NCBI RefSeq assembly: GCF_022758235.1
Contig: NZ_JALEBG010000002.1
Location: 558,001-622,000 of the forward strand
DNA: 64,000 nt
Source of the DNA: Pontibacter liquoris
GTDB taxonomy: Bacteria; Bacteroidota; Bacteroidia; Cytophagales; Hymenobacteraceae
Direction: 5' to 3'
Within the stretch, counting starts at the first letter, position 1. Each line of letters opens with the position of its first letter. Made by a program: the position numbers and the translations under genes. This document shows, piece by piece, positions 17,562 to 26,886 of the stretch. Below the pieces are notes generated by a model. That model ran no database searches. It was not told where the DNA came from and saw only the letters and a list, made by a program, of their open reading frames with translations.

Positions 17562-19418
17562 ATGAGTAAACAGAATACCAAAGGAGCCCGCACAACAGGC
17601 CCGACAGATAGCGACAAAAAAAGTTTTAAGGACCAGGTGGGCGCCCTGAAAAACCTGCCCAAGTTCTTCCGCCTCATCTGGGATACGAGCAAAAGTATGA
17701 CCATCGGCAACCTGCTGCTGCGCCTGGTCAAAGCGGCTATTCCGCTGCTGGTGCTGTATGTAGGCAAGCTGATCATTGATGAAGTGATCCGGCTTATTGA
17801 TGTGGCCGGCGCGCGCGACCTCTCCTACCTATGGCTCCTGGTGGCCGCCGAACTAGGCCTGGCCGTAATCTCGGACCTGATCAACCGCGCCGTAACCCTG
17901 CTCGACAGCCTGCTGGGCGATCTGTTCTCGAATAAAACCTCCATCGCCTTGATAGAGCACGCCGCCACCCTAGACCTGGCCCAGTTCGAAGATGCCACGT
18001 TTTACGACAAACTGGAGCGGGCGCGGCGCCAAACGGTTACGCGGGTGGTGCTCATGTCGCAGGTGCTGGCGCAGCTGCAGGATGTTGTCTCCATTGGCTT
18101 TCTGGCGGTTGGTCTGATTGCCTTTAACCCCTGGCTCATTCTTATTCTTCTGATCGCGGTCATACCATCGTTTTTGGGCGAGACGCATTTTAACGAGCGC
18201 ACCTATTCCCTTTCCCGCTCCTGGACGCCCGAGCGCCGCGAGCTGGACTACCTGCGTTACATTGGTGCCTCCGACGAAACAGCCAAAGAGATCAAGACCT
18301 TTAACCTCTCGGGGTTCCTGGCCGATCGCTTTAAGCTCCTCTCCGACCGTTATTACCTGCTTAACAAAAGCCTGATCGTGCGGCGGGCCGTGTGGGGAAG
18401 CGTGCTGTCGGCGCTGGGTACGCTGGCTTACTACGGCGCTTACGTGTTCATTCTTTTCCAGACGATAGCCGGCCTGATCACGGTGGGTACGCTCACCTTC
18501 TTGGCCGGCTCGTTCAACAGCATGCGCGGGCTGCTGCAGGGCATCATGACACGCTTTTCGCAGATTGCCGAGAGTGCCCTGTACCTGCAGGACCTGTTTG
18601 ATTTCCTGGAGCTCAAACCCCAGATCACGCCGCCCGTTAACCCGCTTCCGGTTCCGCGCCCCATCCGGCAGGGCTTTACCTTCGAGAACGTGGGCTTTAA
18701 GTATCAGAACAGTGAGCGCTGGGCCGTGCGCCACTTATCATTTCATTTAAGAGCCGGCGAGAAACTGGCGCTGGTAGGCGAGAACGGCGCTGGCAAAACC
18801 ACGCTCGTAAAACTGCTGGCCCGGCTCTACGAACCGGTGGAAGGTCGCATACTTTTAGACGGTGTGGACCTGCGCGATTACGACCTGAGCGACCTGCGCC
18901 ACCAAGTGGGCATCATATTCCAGGATTACGTGCGGTTTCAGATGAGCGCCTCCGATAACATTGCCATTGGCCAGATCAGCAACATTGGCGATAAGGCCCG
19001 CATCCAGACCTCAGCCCACAAAAGCCTGGCCGACCAGGTGATCCAGCGCCTCCCCGATAAGTATGAGCAAGTGCTGGGCAAACGGTTTAACAAGGGGGTG
19101 GAGCTGTCGGGCGGCGAGTGGCAGAAGGTGGCGCTGGCACGGGCTTACATGCGCGAGGCCCAGCTGCTGATCCTGGACGAACCGACCTCGGCCCTGGATG
19201 CCCGCGCCGAGCACGAAGTGTTCCTGCGCTTTTCGGAGCTGATTGCCGGTAAAACAGCCGTGCTCATCTCCCACCGCTTCTCCACGGTGCGCATGGCCGA
19301 CCGGATCCTGTTCCTGGAGCAGGGGCAGCTCAAAGAACTGGGCTCGCATGAGGAGTTGCTGGCGCGAGATGGCAAATATGCCGAGCTGTTCCGTTTACAG
19401 GCGCAGGGGTATTTGTAA
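17562..19418 (+). CDS. ABC exporter, fused permease and ATPase
   Basis: Half-size ABC exporter of 618 residues that would act as a homodimer in the inner membrane. The N-terminal half (about 35-340) holds six membrane segments of the type I exporter fold. The nucleotide-binding domain (about 370-610) has Walker A GENGAGKT near 406, the signature LSGGEWQ near 516, Walker B LLILDEPTSALD near 535 and the switch His in LISHRFST. Substrate is unknown; such proteins are annotated as multidrug or lipid exporters. The first 35 residues are polar and Lys-rich. The gene is monocistronic and is followed by composite repeat copy B. Confidence 0.93.
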   Translation: MSKQNTKGARTTGPTDSDKKSFKDQVGALKNLPKFFRLIWDTSKSMTIGNLLLRLVKAAIPLLVLYVGKLIIDEVIRLIDVAGARDLSYLWLLVAAELGLAVISDLINRAVTLLDSLLGDLFSNKTSIALIEHAATLDLAQFEDATFYDKLERARRQTVTRVVLMSQVLAQLQDVVSIGFLAVGLIAFNPWLILILLIAVIPSFLGETHFNERTYSLSRSWTPERRELDYLRYIGASDETAKEIKTFNLSGFLADRFKLLSDRYYLLNKSLIVRRAVWGSVLSALGTLAYYGAYVFILFQTIAGLITVGTLTFLAGSFNSMRGLLQGIMTRFSQIAESALYLQDLFDFLELKPQITPPVNPLPVPRPIRQGFTFENVGFKYQNSERWAVRHLSFHLRAGEKLALVGENGAGKTTLVKLLARLYEPVEGRILLDGVDLRDYDLSDLRHQVGIIFQDYVRFQMSASDNIAIGQISNIGDKARIQTSAHKSLADQVIQRLPDKYEQVLGKRFNKGVELSGGEWQKVALARAYMREAQLLILDEPTSALDARAEHEVFLRFSELIAGKTAVLISHRFSTVRMADRILFLEQGQLKELGSHEELLARDGKYAELFRLQAQGYL

Positions 19419-19499
19419 TTGTTGGTTGGCTAAACTCTTGGTTACTCCCTGGTGCGGGAATTTACCTGCTCTTGCCTTTAGTCGATGGCCTGTATTCCG

Positions 19500-20345
19500 A
19501 TAAGTATAAGTGGTGCAGTGCCGGATCCAACCACCCCTTGCCCCTCAAAGCTACGCTTGCTAGCTTCAAACTTGCGTTCTCGCTAGTCTAAGGAGGGGAC
19601 CTTGTAGTTACTACTGGTAAGTATAAGCTTTGTAGTTTATGCTGTTGCAAAAAGCGTCACGCCTGCCCTGCTGTCATCTCGACGCTAGGAGAGATCTGTT
19701 TAAAATTCCTTTAGGATTCGGTAACAGATTTCTCACATTGTTCGAAAGGACAGTTTGTATATGGTTTTTGCCTGTGAGATCACAAGTATACTGGAGCTGA
19801 AGTATAAACAGTTTAGGAGAAAGAGGAACATCCCCCAACCCCCTTCAAAGGGGGACTTTGGGCTGATGGAGGAGCAGCATACTTGCTTAGTAAAGGCTTC
19901 ATCTCCTTTTCACCAAGATCCTTTCAGGATGACAAAGAAGAGTAGAATAAAGGAAATCAGAATACAGAGAATCTATACCTGAGCGAAAGTATAAATCCAA
20001 GCTATCGAACAGATCCCAGTCCTTGGGTTGAGCGCCTTGGTGTGTTGCGGTGCCCGAAGGGCAGCCCGCAGCGTCAGCGAGGAGCAGCTTCACGCCACAG
20101 CGCGAAACGCAAGGACGAGCCCTCGCGGGCTTGGAGCGCACTAAAGTATAAGATGAAACAAGACAAGTTAAAGACTGAGGGATACAAGTAGCTAGCAAGT
20201 ATAGCAGAAAACAGAACTGACCAACAGCAGAAATTACGATGTATAGCCGAAGTATTTGAGGAATACAGTTAGCAATCAAGTATAGCGTATAAAACTGAGC
20301 ATTAAACAGCTCCTAGCAAGTATAGCCGCAATAATATACTTGAAG
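19500..20345 (+). repeat. Composite intergenic repeat, copy B
   Basis: Same module order and orientation as copy A. Module 1 is at 19502-19625 (visibly near 90% identical to copy A), module 2 at 19673-19756 with a decayed right arm, module 3 at 19828-19880, module 4 at 19910-19934, module 5 at about 20010-20140, and an AAGTATA-dense tail at 20145-20345. It lies between the 3' ends of two genes. No gene is visible in it. Confidence 0.9.
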
Positions 20346-20361
20346 CTCAGCTGCTACAACA

Positions 20362-20568
20362 TCACCGTTCCTCTCCACGTGGAACATACTTCTGCTTTAT
20401 GACGGTAAAGAAATACGGCAGTATGATCGAACTAATAGCTAAAGCAGTTGGGTAACTACTTTTAGATAATGCGGGAGGCAAGTAATTTCCGGGGCTATCG
20501 GTTAGGATTGTGGTCAGGCATAATATTATTCCGTTGACTAAGGTTGCAGCCTGTAAAAGGTGTAACAA
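20362..20568 (-). CDS. Possible small membrane protein, TTG start
   Basis: A 68-codon ORF with two hydrophobic stretches (about residues 3-22 and 41-58) and a basic C-terminus (KQKYVPRGEER). It begins with TTG at 20568, 18 bp after the stop of the STAS-like gene, so it could be translated from the same message. There is no known family. It could equally be chance, hence low confidence. Confidence 0.35.
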   Translation of the reverse strand: MLHLLQAATLVNGIILCLTTILTDSPGNYLPPALSKSSYPTALAISSIILPYFFTVIKQKYVPRGEER

Positions 20569-20586
20569 AGAGAACGAAGCGGGAGC

Positions 20587-21036
20587 TTATACTTGCTGGT
20601 AACTGGCAGCGCTGGTATTTAAAAATTCGTGGGCGTCTTCGGGAGAGGAAAAAATGTGGGGTTCAATGCCGCTTTCTTCGCAGATAGCGGCCACCTGCAG
20701 CGAAGCGATTTTATCGTCAGGGGCAACACAGGCAAACTGGAGCAGGCCATGTGCTTTTACCAGCTTAAGTACCGCTATGTGCAAGCTATTGAGTTCCTGC
20801 GGATGCGTGATCATGCCCCTGAAATCAGCCAATAGCGTAAAATTAACCTTGCTCAGCAACAAAGCCTTTTCCCAGTCGTGCAGGTATTCCGGAACAGCAG
20901 CCGGGCTTTTCCAAAAACCATTTACTGTAAGGTAAATGCGGTTCTCGACCTCATTATACAAAAGCTCGTAACAATCGTTCGAGGCTATTGTTCTGATGGC
21001 TCTTCCGGGGGCGGTATTTAAATCTACTGTCAGCAT
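20587..21036 (-). CDS. STAS/SpoIIAA-like domain protein
   Basis: Cytoplasmic protein of 149 residues. The alternating strands and helices (YELLYNEVENRIYLTVNGFW, then a helix, then FTLLADFRGMI and LLQFACVAPD) resemble the SpoIIAA-like/STAS fold found in Bacteroidota as stand-alone proteins of unknown role. No phosphorylatable Ser motif of classical anti-anti-sigma factors can be pointed to with confidence. The ATG at 21036 is used. A regulatory role is only an inference. Confidence 0.6.
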   Translation of the reverse strand: MLTVDLNTAPGRAIRTIASNDCYELLYNEVENRIYLTVNGFWKSPAAVPEYLHDWEKALLLSKVNFTLLADFRGMITHPQELNSLHIAVLKLVKAHGLLQFACVAPDDKIASLQVAAICEESGIEPHIFSSPEDAHEFLNTSAASYQQV

Positions 21037-21236
21037 AGTACAGGTAATAAATACGTAACATTGCTGCAGCTGCTTTATACTTTTCCCTGTTATAGTATGC
21101 TTAAAATACTATTTTTTAAACAAAAACGTAACTTATACCTACGTATCTGCTAGCTTTTGTTGTTGATCTGAAATAAGTATATATAGTACTTTTTGGATAA
21201 TATAACACAGATTCGTCTCCGTCATTACACTGCAGT

Positions 21237-21725
21237 TTACAACGCAATAGGACCGGCCAGCCCATGCAGGGTACCGTTGCTGAAGCGGTTGTCGGCCTGC
21301 AGGATGGCCACTCCATCAATAAGCGTCTGCCCTTTTTTACGACAGATAGTTACCTTACTACCCGCCATTGTGTCGAGGGTAGCACCATCTTTGAGATCCG
21401 ATTCCTGGTAACTGCCTTTTACCAGGTAAGCCAGTAACAGCCGGTGCAGTTCCTCAGTCGATTTACTTTTCCAGCCTTGAAGCGCATCTTCCGGAGGGGC
21501 AAACAAGGTATAGGGCCCGCCACCAGACAAAGTAGGGGTAAGACCGGCTTTGGTAATGAGTTGTGCCAGCGTTGGGCGCTGCTGCATCACATACTCCATC
21601 AGGCTAACACTCTTTTGCAATGGTGGTGCTACAGGCCGTATGCCAGCCTGCAGGCACAGGCTGGGTGCCAGCAACAATGCAACAAAGAGGATGATAAGGC
21701 TATGCTTCTTGCTTGGTAAGGCCAT
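21237..21725 (-). CDS. Exported fasciclin-domain protein
   Basis: Protein of 162 residues with a signal peptide (about residues 1-27, ending CLQAG) and one fasciclin (FAS1) domain. The domain is shown by PTLAQLITKAGLTPTLSGGGPYTLFAPPEDAL (H1 region, about 50-81), then LLLAYLVKGSY and the C-terminal H2-like VAILQADNRFSNGTLHGL. FAS1 domains mediate adhesion or cell-surface interactions; the partner is not known. It is encoded alone, with about 200 bp on either side. Confidence 0.9.
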   Translation of the reverse strand: MALPSKKHSLIILFVALLLAPSLCLQAGIRPVAPPLQKSVSLMEYVMQQRPTLAQLITKAGLTPTLSGGGPYTLFAPPEDALQGWKSKSTEELHRLLLAYLVKGSYQESDLKDGATLDTMAGSKVTICRKKGQTLIDGVAILQADNRFSNGTLHGLAGPIAL

Positions 21726-21831
21726 AGGTATAAACGCTGATTTCTAGCCATTTATACGCACCTTATTTTTTATTAGCTGGAATTGCCTCTTCAGTCCTTC
21801 AAAAGTAACAGTACAATTTTGCGGCTATTAC

Positions 21832-22461
21832 TTAAAATAACCGCCAGTTGCTGATCTGTTCAATAAAATAGGGCCCCGCCTGCGGCACAGCTGCCAGGGC
21901 AACTACAATACCGAACAAGGCGCCGTAAAAGTGGGCATCGTGGTTGATGTTGTCGCCCATGCGCTTGCCCGAAAAGTAAGAATACATCATATACAGCACC
22001 CCGAAGATAAAGCCGGGCACGCAAAGCGCAACAAACAGGCATACGCTGTTAGTGGGGTAAAACAGGATACTGGCAAACAGGACCGAAGCCACGCCACCCG
22101 AAGCGCCTAAGGCGCGGTAGGCAGGGTCGTTACGATGCTTAAAGAAAGTAGGCAGGTCCGACATGATGATACCGCCCAGGTAAACCAGCAGGTATACCAG
22201 CTCGCCGGCGATGGTGCCGAAAACCCCGACCAGCGTATACTCCACATTGCTTCCGAAGAAGTATAGCGTGAACATGTTAAAGAACAGGTGGCTAAAATCG
22301 GCATGCAGAAAGCCCGACGTCAGAAAGCGGTACCAGGAGTTGTCGCGCTGCACGGCATACGGCTGAAAGATCCAGTTGTGCAGCAATTCCGGTTTCTGCC
22401 AGGCGGCCCACGAAACAACAACGGTAATGGCAATAAGTATGAGGGTGACGTTTAACTCCAT
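21832..22461 (-). CDS. Rhomboid family intramembrane serine protease
   Basis: Inner-membrane protease of 209 residues with six membrane segments. The rhomboid motifs are present: GFLHADFSHLFFNMFTLYFFG (about 51-71), catalytic GASGGVASVLF with Ser near 118, and the general base His in NINHDAHFYGALFG near 174. This is a minimal rhomboid without extra domains, in contrast to the fused paralogue at 10050. It lies about 100 bp downstream of the polyprenyl synthase gene on the same strand. Confidence 0.92.
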   Translation of the reverse strand: MELNVTLILIAITVVVSWAAWQKPELLHNWIFQPYAVQRDNSWYRFLTSGFLHADFSHLFFNMFTLYFFGSNVEYTLVGVFGTIAGELVYLLVYLGGIIMSDLPTFFKHRNDPAYRALGASGGVASVLFASILFYPTNSVCLFVALCVPGFIFGVLYMMYSYFSGKRMGDNINHDAHFYGALFGIVVALAAVPQAGPYFIEQISNWRLF

Positions 22462-22566
22462 GCTTTTGGGTTAATTTTAATGAGTGATTGCGTGAATGGG
22501 TGAATAAATTTCCAGGTGTTTTTCCTGGGTTCAGCACACCCTTTACAGGTTAATAAATGCAGCAAT

Positions 22567-23541
22567 TTAACTGTCCCGCTCCATGAGCTGCAGTGCCAGC
22601 CCCCGAATAGTGGCTTTGCGCTTCTCCGGTAGTTGCACGGCATCCAGGTGGTGGAGGGCTTTGCGGAAGTATAGCTCTATCTGCTGTTCGGTCTGGTGGC
22701 GGATATGCAGGGCATCGTATACGGCCGTAATGGCGCTTACTTTCTCATGGGCTATACCTGCTTCGGTTTTGTTGCGCCAGCTAACGATGGTCTGCAGCTG
22801 TTGTTCCGAGGCCTGCTCCAGCGCCGTCAGCATCAGGAAGGTCTTTTTGTCGGAGAGAATGTCGCCGCCTACCTGTTTGCCAAACTTGGCTTTGTCACCA
22901 TACACATCCAGCAGGTCATCGCGCAGCTGAAAGGCAATGCCAATGTTATCGCCGAAAGCTTTCAGGTGCTCCGCATCCGTAAGCGGGGCATGCTGCAGAA
23001 TAGCGCCCAGCTCCAGGCTAAAGCCCAGCAGCACCGCCGTTTTCAGCGTGATCATCCGGATGTATTCGGGAATGCTGACCTGCTCGCGGCGCTCAAAGTT
23101 CATGTCCAGCTGCTGGCCTTCGCATACCTGGGCAGCGGTTTCGCTGAAGCGTTCCAGCACTTGCGGCAGCAGGTCGGGCGCTACGCCCAGCAACAGCTGG
23201 TAGGCCCGCACCAGCATCACATCGCCACTCAGTATGGCTATGTTGGCATTCCACTTTTCGTGCACCGTCTGCTCGCCCCGGCGCAGGGGCGCCCGGTCCA
23301 TAATGTCGTCGTGCATGAGCGTGAAGTTGTGGAAAACCTCTACTGCCGCTGCGGGCAAAAGGGCCTTTTCCACATCCTCATCGTACATGTTTGCCGCCAG
23401 CAGCACTAATAACGGCCGGATGCGCTTCCCACCCAAAGCCATAATGTAGCGGATAGGCTCATAGAGTTCTACCGGGTTTTCGCCATAGCGCAGCGTGGAT
23501 AAAGTATGGTTGATCTTTTGAGAGAGATGTGTGCTATCCAC
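22567..23541 (-). CDS. Polyprenyl diphosphate synthase
   Basis: Trans-prenyltransferase that condenses isopentenyl diphosphate onto an allylic diphosphate to make chains for quinones or cell-wall lipid carriers. The preferred start is GTG at 23541 (VDSTHLSQKINHTL), 9 bp after the rnr stop, giving 324 residues. The open frame runs further upstream inside rnr, but that part is Arg-rich junk in another frame. The first Asp-rich motif DDIMD is near residue 77, the GGKRIRP motif is near 35 and the second DDLLD is near 207. Chain length cannot be decided. The tight spacing indicates an operon with rnr. Confidence 0.92.
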   Translation of the reverse strand: MDSTHLSQKINHTLSTLRYGENPVELYEPIRYIMALGGKRIRPLLVLLAANMYDEDVEKALLPAAAVEVFHNFTLMHDDIMDRAPLRRGEQTVHEKWNANIAILSGDVMLVRAYQLLLGVAPDLLPQVLERFSETAAQVCEGQQLDMNFERREQVSIPEYIRMITLKTAVLLGFSLELGAILQHAPLTDAEHLKAFGDNIGIAFQLRDDLLDVYGDKAKFGKQVGGDILSDKKTFLMLTALEQASEQQLQTIVSWRNKTEAGIAHEKVSAITAVYDALHIRHQTEQQIELYFRKALHHLDAVQLPEKRKATIRGLALQLMERDS

Positions 23542-23549
23542 AGGTCTTC

Positions 23550-25832
23550 TTAATGTCTTTTCAGGGTTTCTATCAGTTCCAGATCGATGGTACGGTCGTT
23601 GAGGTTGGCGCTTTTTACCTCTACCAGCACCTCGTCGCCAAACGAAATAATGCGTTTGGTCTGGCGGCCGATGATGCGGTAGTTGGCTGAGTCGAGCTCG
23701 TAATAGTCGTCGTTCAGATCTGACAGACGCACCATGCCCTCGCACTTGTTTTCCTCGATCTCCACAAAGATACCCCATTCTGTCACACCGGACACTATAC
23801 CCTTATACTGGTTACCGATGGTATCTTTCATAAACTCGACCTGCTTATACTTGATAGAGGCCCGTTCGGCGTCGGCGGCGCGTTTCTCCATTTCGGATGA
23901 GTGCTGGCAACGCTCCTCGTACTCGGCCTCCTCCACCGATTTGCCGCCATCCAGGTAATGCTGCAGCAAGCGGTGCGCCATCATATCAGGATAACGGCGG
24001 ATGGGCGAGGTAAAGTGTGAGTAGTGCTTAAAAGCCAGACCAAAGTGGCCTTCTTCCTCGGTGCTATACTTGGCCTTGGCCATGGTACGGATCGCTAGGT
24101 TCTGCAGCACGCTCTGCTCGGGCTTGCCATCAATCTCGGCGGTGAGCGTGTTCAGCTCCTGCGAGATGTCGCCATCCGGATCTACTTTATAGCCAAACTT
24201 GCGGGCAAAGAGCGAGAAAGTGCTCAGCTTTTCGGGGTCCGGCGAGCCGTGCACGCGGTAGACCATGGTCGGGTGCTTTTTACCCTTGCCCAGGTTATAG
24301 ACATACTCGGCTACCTTGCGGTTGGCCAGCAGCATAAACTCCTCAATGAGCTTGTGGGCATCTTTGCGTTCTTTGACATATACCGACAGTGGCTTGCCGT
24401 TCTCATCGAGCTTAAACTTTACTTCAGTGGTTTCGAAGCTGATGGCGCCGTTCTTAAAGCGTTTGGCCTGTAGCTTTTTGGCGATACCGTTCAGCGTATT
24501 TACCTCTTCGGCAAAGTCGCCCTCGCCGGTTTCGATGCGCTCCTGGGCCTCTTCATAAGAAAAGCGGCGATCGGAGTAAATGATGGTGCGGCCATACCAG
24601 GTGTCGTACAGCTTACCGGATTCATCGAGCTCGAATACAACCGAGAAGGTGAGTTTTTCCTCGTTTGGCCTGAGCGAGCAGAGGCCGTTGGAAAGGCGCT
24701 CGGGCAACATAGGGATGGTGCGGTCTACCAGGTATACCGAAGTGGCGCGGTGGTAGGCTTCTTTCTCCAGCAGCGTGCGCGGGGTTACATAATGGGTTAC
24801 GTCGGCAATATGCACGCCTATTTCGTAATGGCCATTCTCCAGCTTCTGAATCGAGAGAGCATCGTCAAAGTCTTTGGCGTCGGCCGGGTCGATAGTAAAG
24901 GTAGTTACATCGCGGAAGTCACGGCGTTTGGCAATCTCGCCAGCCGTAATTTTCTCGGAGATCGTTTCGGCCTCCTCCTCCACTGTTTCCGGAAATTCGA
25001 ACGGCAAACCGAACTCCGCCATGATCGAGTGGATCTCGGCTTCATTCTCGCCTGCCGGTCCAAACACGCGCACCACTTCGCCGGTGGGGTTCTTGTCGGG
25101 CTTGTCGGGCCACTCCACGATCTTTACCAGCACTTTGTCGCCTGCGTTAGCGCCATTCAGGCCGCGCTCGCCAACAAATACATCAAAGTATAGTTTCTTG
25201 AAATCGGGCACTACAAAGCCAAAGTTCTTGGAGAGCTGCATAATGCCAACCAGCTCGGTCCGGCTGCGCTCCAGCACTTCGATCACCACGCCTTCCTGGC
25301 GGCCACCGCGTACGGTAGGCGATACTTCTACTTTTACGATGTCACCGTCCATGGCATACTTCAGGTGCTCGCGGAACACGCGCACGTCCTCTTCGCGCCC
25401 TTCCGATACAATATAGGCATACTTGCTGTTTGCCAGGTCCACACGGCCCGTAATGATGTCTACTTTGAGGTTCATCATATACTTGTCGTCGTCTACCTGC
25501 AGCAGCTTGTTCTCTTCTTTCAGGGCTTTTACAATGCTGGTTATCTGGTCGCGCCCTTTTTTATCGACCACCCCTAAGCGGCGGCACAACGAGCGTTCAG
25601 TGAATACGGCATCGGGGTTGCCGGAGAAAACTTCCAGCACCAGCGCCTTTGCTGATTTTGGTGTTCCTTTCCGGTCGGAAGAGCCGCCTCTGCGTCCCGA
25701 AGAACCCTCTCCTCTACCACCTGTCTTGCCTTTTCCTGTTGATTTTCCTCTTTGTGAAGATTCGCCCCGTCCTCTGGGGCTGTTGCGATTGTCGCGGCTT
25801 TCGTCGCCACTTTTATTTTTTTTACTTCTCAT
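23550..25832 (-). CDS. rnr: Ribonuclease R
   Basis: Processive 3'-to-5' exoribonuclease acting on structured RNA. The preferred start is the ATG at 25832 (MRSKKNKSGDES); the frame extends 14 codons upstream. Residues 1-60 form a basic, Gly/Ser/Arg-rich disordered tail. A winged-helix and two cold-shock domains follow. The RNB domain has its metal-binding motif TIDPADAKDFDDALS near 312, and an S1 domain (GIVSGVTEWGIFVEIEENK) precedes the C-terminus. Length is normal. It is the first gene of an operon with the polyprenyl synthase; composite repeat copy C lies upstream. Confidence 0.95.
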   Translation of the reverse strand: MRSKKNKSGDESRDNRNSPRGRGESSQRGKSTGKGKTGGRGEGSSGRRGGSSDRKGTPKSAKALVLEVFSGNPDAVFTERSLCRRLGVVDKKGRDQITSIVKALKEENKLLQVDDDKYMMNLKVDIITGRVDLANSKYAYIVSEGREEDVRVFREHLKYAMDGDIVKVEVSPTVRGGRQEGVVIEVLERSRTELVGIMQLSKNFGFVVPDFKKLYFDVFVGERGLNGANAGDKVLVKIVEWPDKPDKNPTGEVVRVFGPAGENEAEIHSIMAEFGLPFEFPETVEEEAETISEKITAGEIAKRRDFRDVTTFTIDPADAKDFDDALSIQKLENGHYEIGVHIADVTHYVTPRTLLEKEAYHRATSVYLVDRTIPMLPERLSNGLCSLRPNEEKLTFSVVFELDESGKLYDTWYGRTIIYSDRRFSYEEAQERIETGEGDFAEEVNTLNGIAKKLQAKRFKNGAISFETTEVKFKLDENGKPLSVYVKERKDAHKLIEEFMLLANRKVAEYVYNLGKGKKHPTMVYRVHGSPDPEKLSTFSLFARKFGYKVDPDGDISQELNTLTAEIDGKPEQSVLQNLAIRTMAKAKYSTEEEGHFGLAFKHYSHFTSPIRRYPDMMAHRLLQHYLDGGKSVEEAEYEERCQHSSEMEKRAADAERASIKYKQVEFMKDTIGNQYKGIVSGVTEWGIFVEIEENKCEGMVRLSDLNDDYYELDSANYRIIGRQTKRIISFGDEVLVEVKSANLNDRTIDLELIETLKRH

Positions 25833-26074
25833 GTATCTTATTACTTTCCGGGGCAGCCACATCGGCTGCCTCATCCATTTACAAACTTTCGCTTAATTGG
25901 TTTGAATTCTATACGCCAGACAAGGCGCTTTGGCTGAAGTGCAAAGGAAATTGAGGTGAATTTATATAGAAATATCTATATAAGCTAAAAGGAGGGTTTT
26001 ATATTAAAGCGGGAGAAGTAGCGCACACTCATGCATGATGTTATTTTGAGGTCAGGAGAAATCGGTTGCAGCAA

Positions 26075-26700
26075 ACGGGTTATACTTGGTAGCGACCTAT
26101 CTTCTTCTATTCTGTTTTAATAGCTATACTTGGTAGCTAACTGTATTCCTCAGTTTTATACTTGCTGCTATATCTGGTAGTGGCTGATTTTCAAATATGA
26201 TATTGTGGCTATACTTACTAGCAGCCTTTCTTCCTCAGTCTTATACTTGCCTTGTTTCATTTCCTGCTTTGGAGCGCTCCAAGCCCGCGAGGGCTCGTCC
26301 TTTGGCATCGCGCTGCTTTCATTTCCTGCCCTCGTGCCTCGGGCTGCCTCGCTAAAGCTCGGCACCGGAAACTCTCGAGGCGCTCAACCCAAGGACTAGG
26401 ATCTGTTTCGATAGCTGAGGCTTTTACGACTGAAACTCTCTGTAGGGGCTGGTCGCGACCTGTCCGCGCGATGGTAACTGCTATGGAAATATAGCTGAAG
26501 TATAAACCTGCTCTCCGTGCCTCTTCCTTTTTGTCATCCTGAAAGGATCTTGGTAGAAGGAGGGTTAGCCTTTACTAAGCAAGGGTTCTGCTGCTCCACC
26601 ATCAGCCAAAGTCCCCCTTTGAAGGGGGTAGGGGGATGTTCTTCTTTATCCTCATCTAAGCTAATTATACTTTGTCTCAAGTATAAGTGCTGTTCTGGCG
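26075..26700 (-). repeat. Composite intergenic repeat, copy C (inverted)
   Basis: Reverse-complement copy of the composite repeat. It holds an AAGTATA/TATACTT-rich block at 26080-26250, module 5 at about 26270-26410, module 4 at 26532-26556 and module 3 at 26590-26643. Modules 1 and 2 are absent. The order is exactly the reverse of copies A and B, as expected for a single inverted unit. The rest of the gap to 26886 shows no gene. Confidence 0.88.
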
Positions 26701-26886
26701 CAAGTTTTCAAACTTGTGCCTTTTGATGGCGTGAAGTCTCTGACTTCACTGGCCACTGGGCAAAAAAGGCTACGAGCAAAGCCGCTGCCTTTACGAAGCA
26801 GAAATGCTGTTACCCTATTCCCGTTCTTGCGGAGGGCGGGCAGGTGTTAACTATTTCAAGTATGATTGGGTAAGCTCCTTTTAAAG

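Noticed and set aside
20374..20389. Second parS-like sequence CTCTCCACGTGGAACA
   Set aside because: Only one half-site is correct; three of four bases of the other end differ from the consensus, so it is not called parS.
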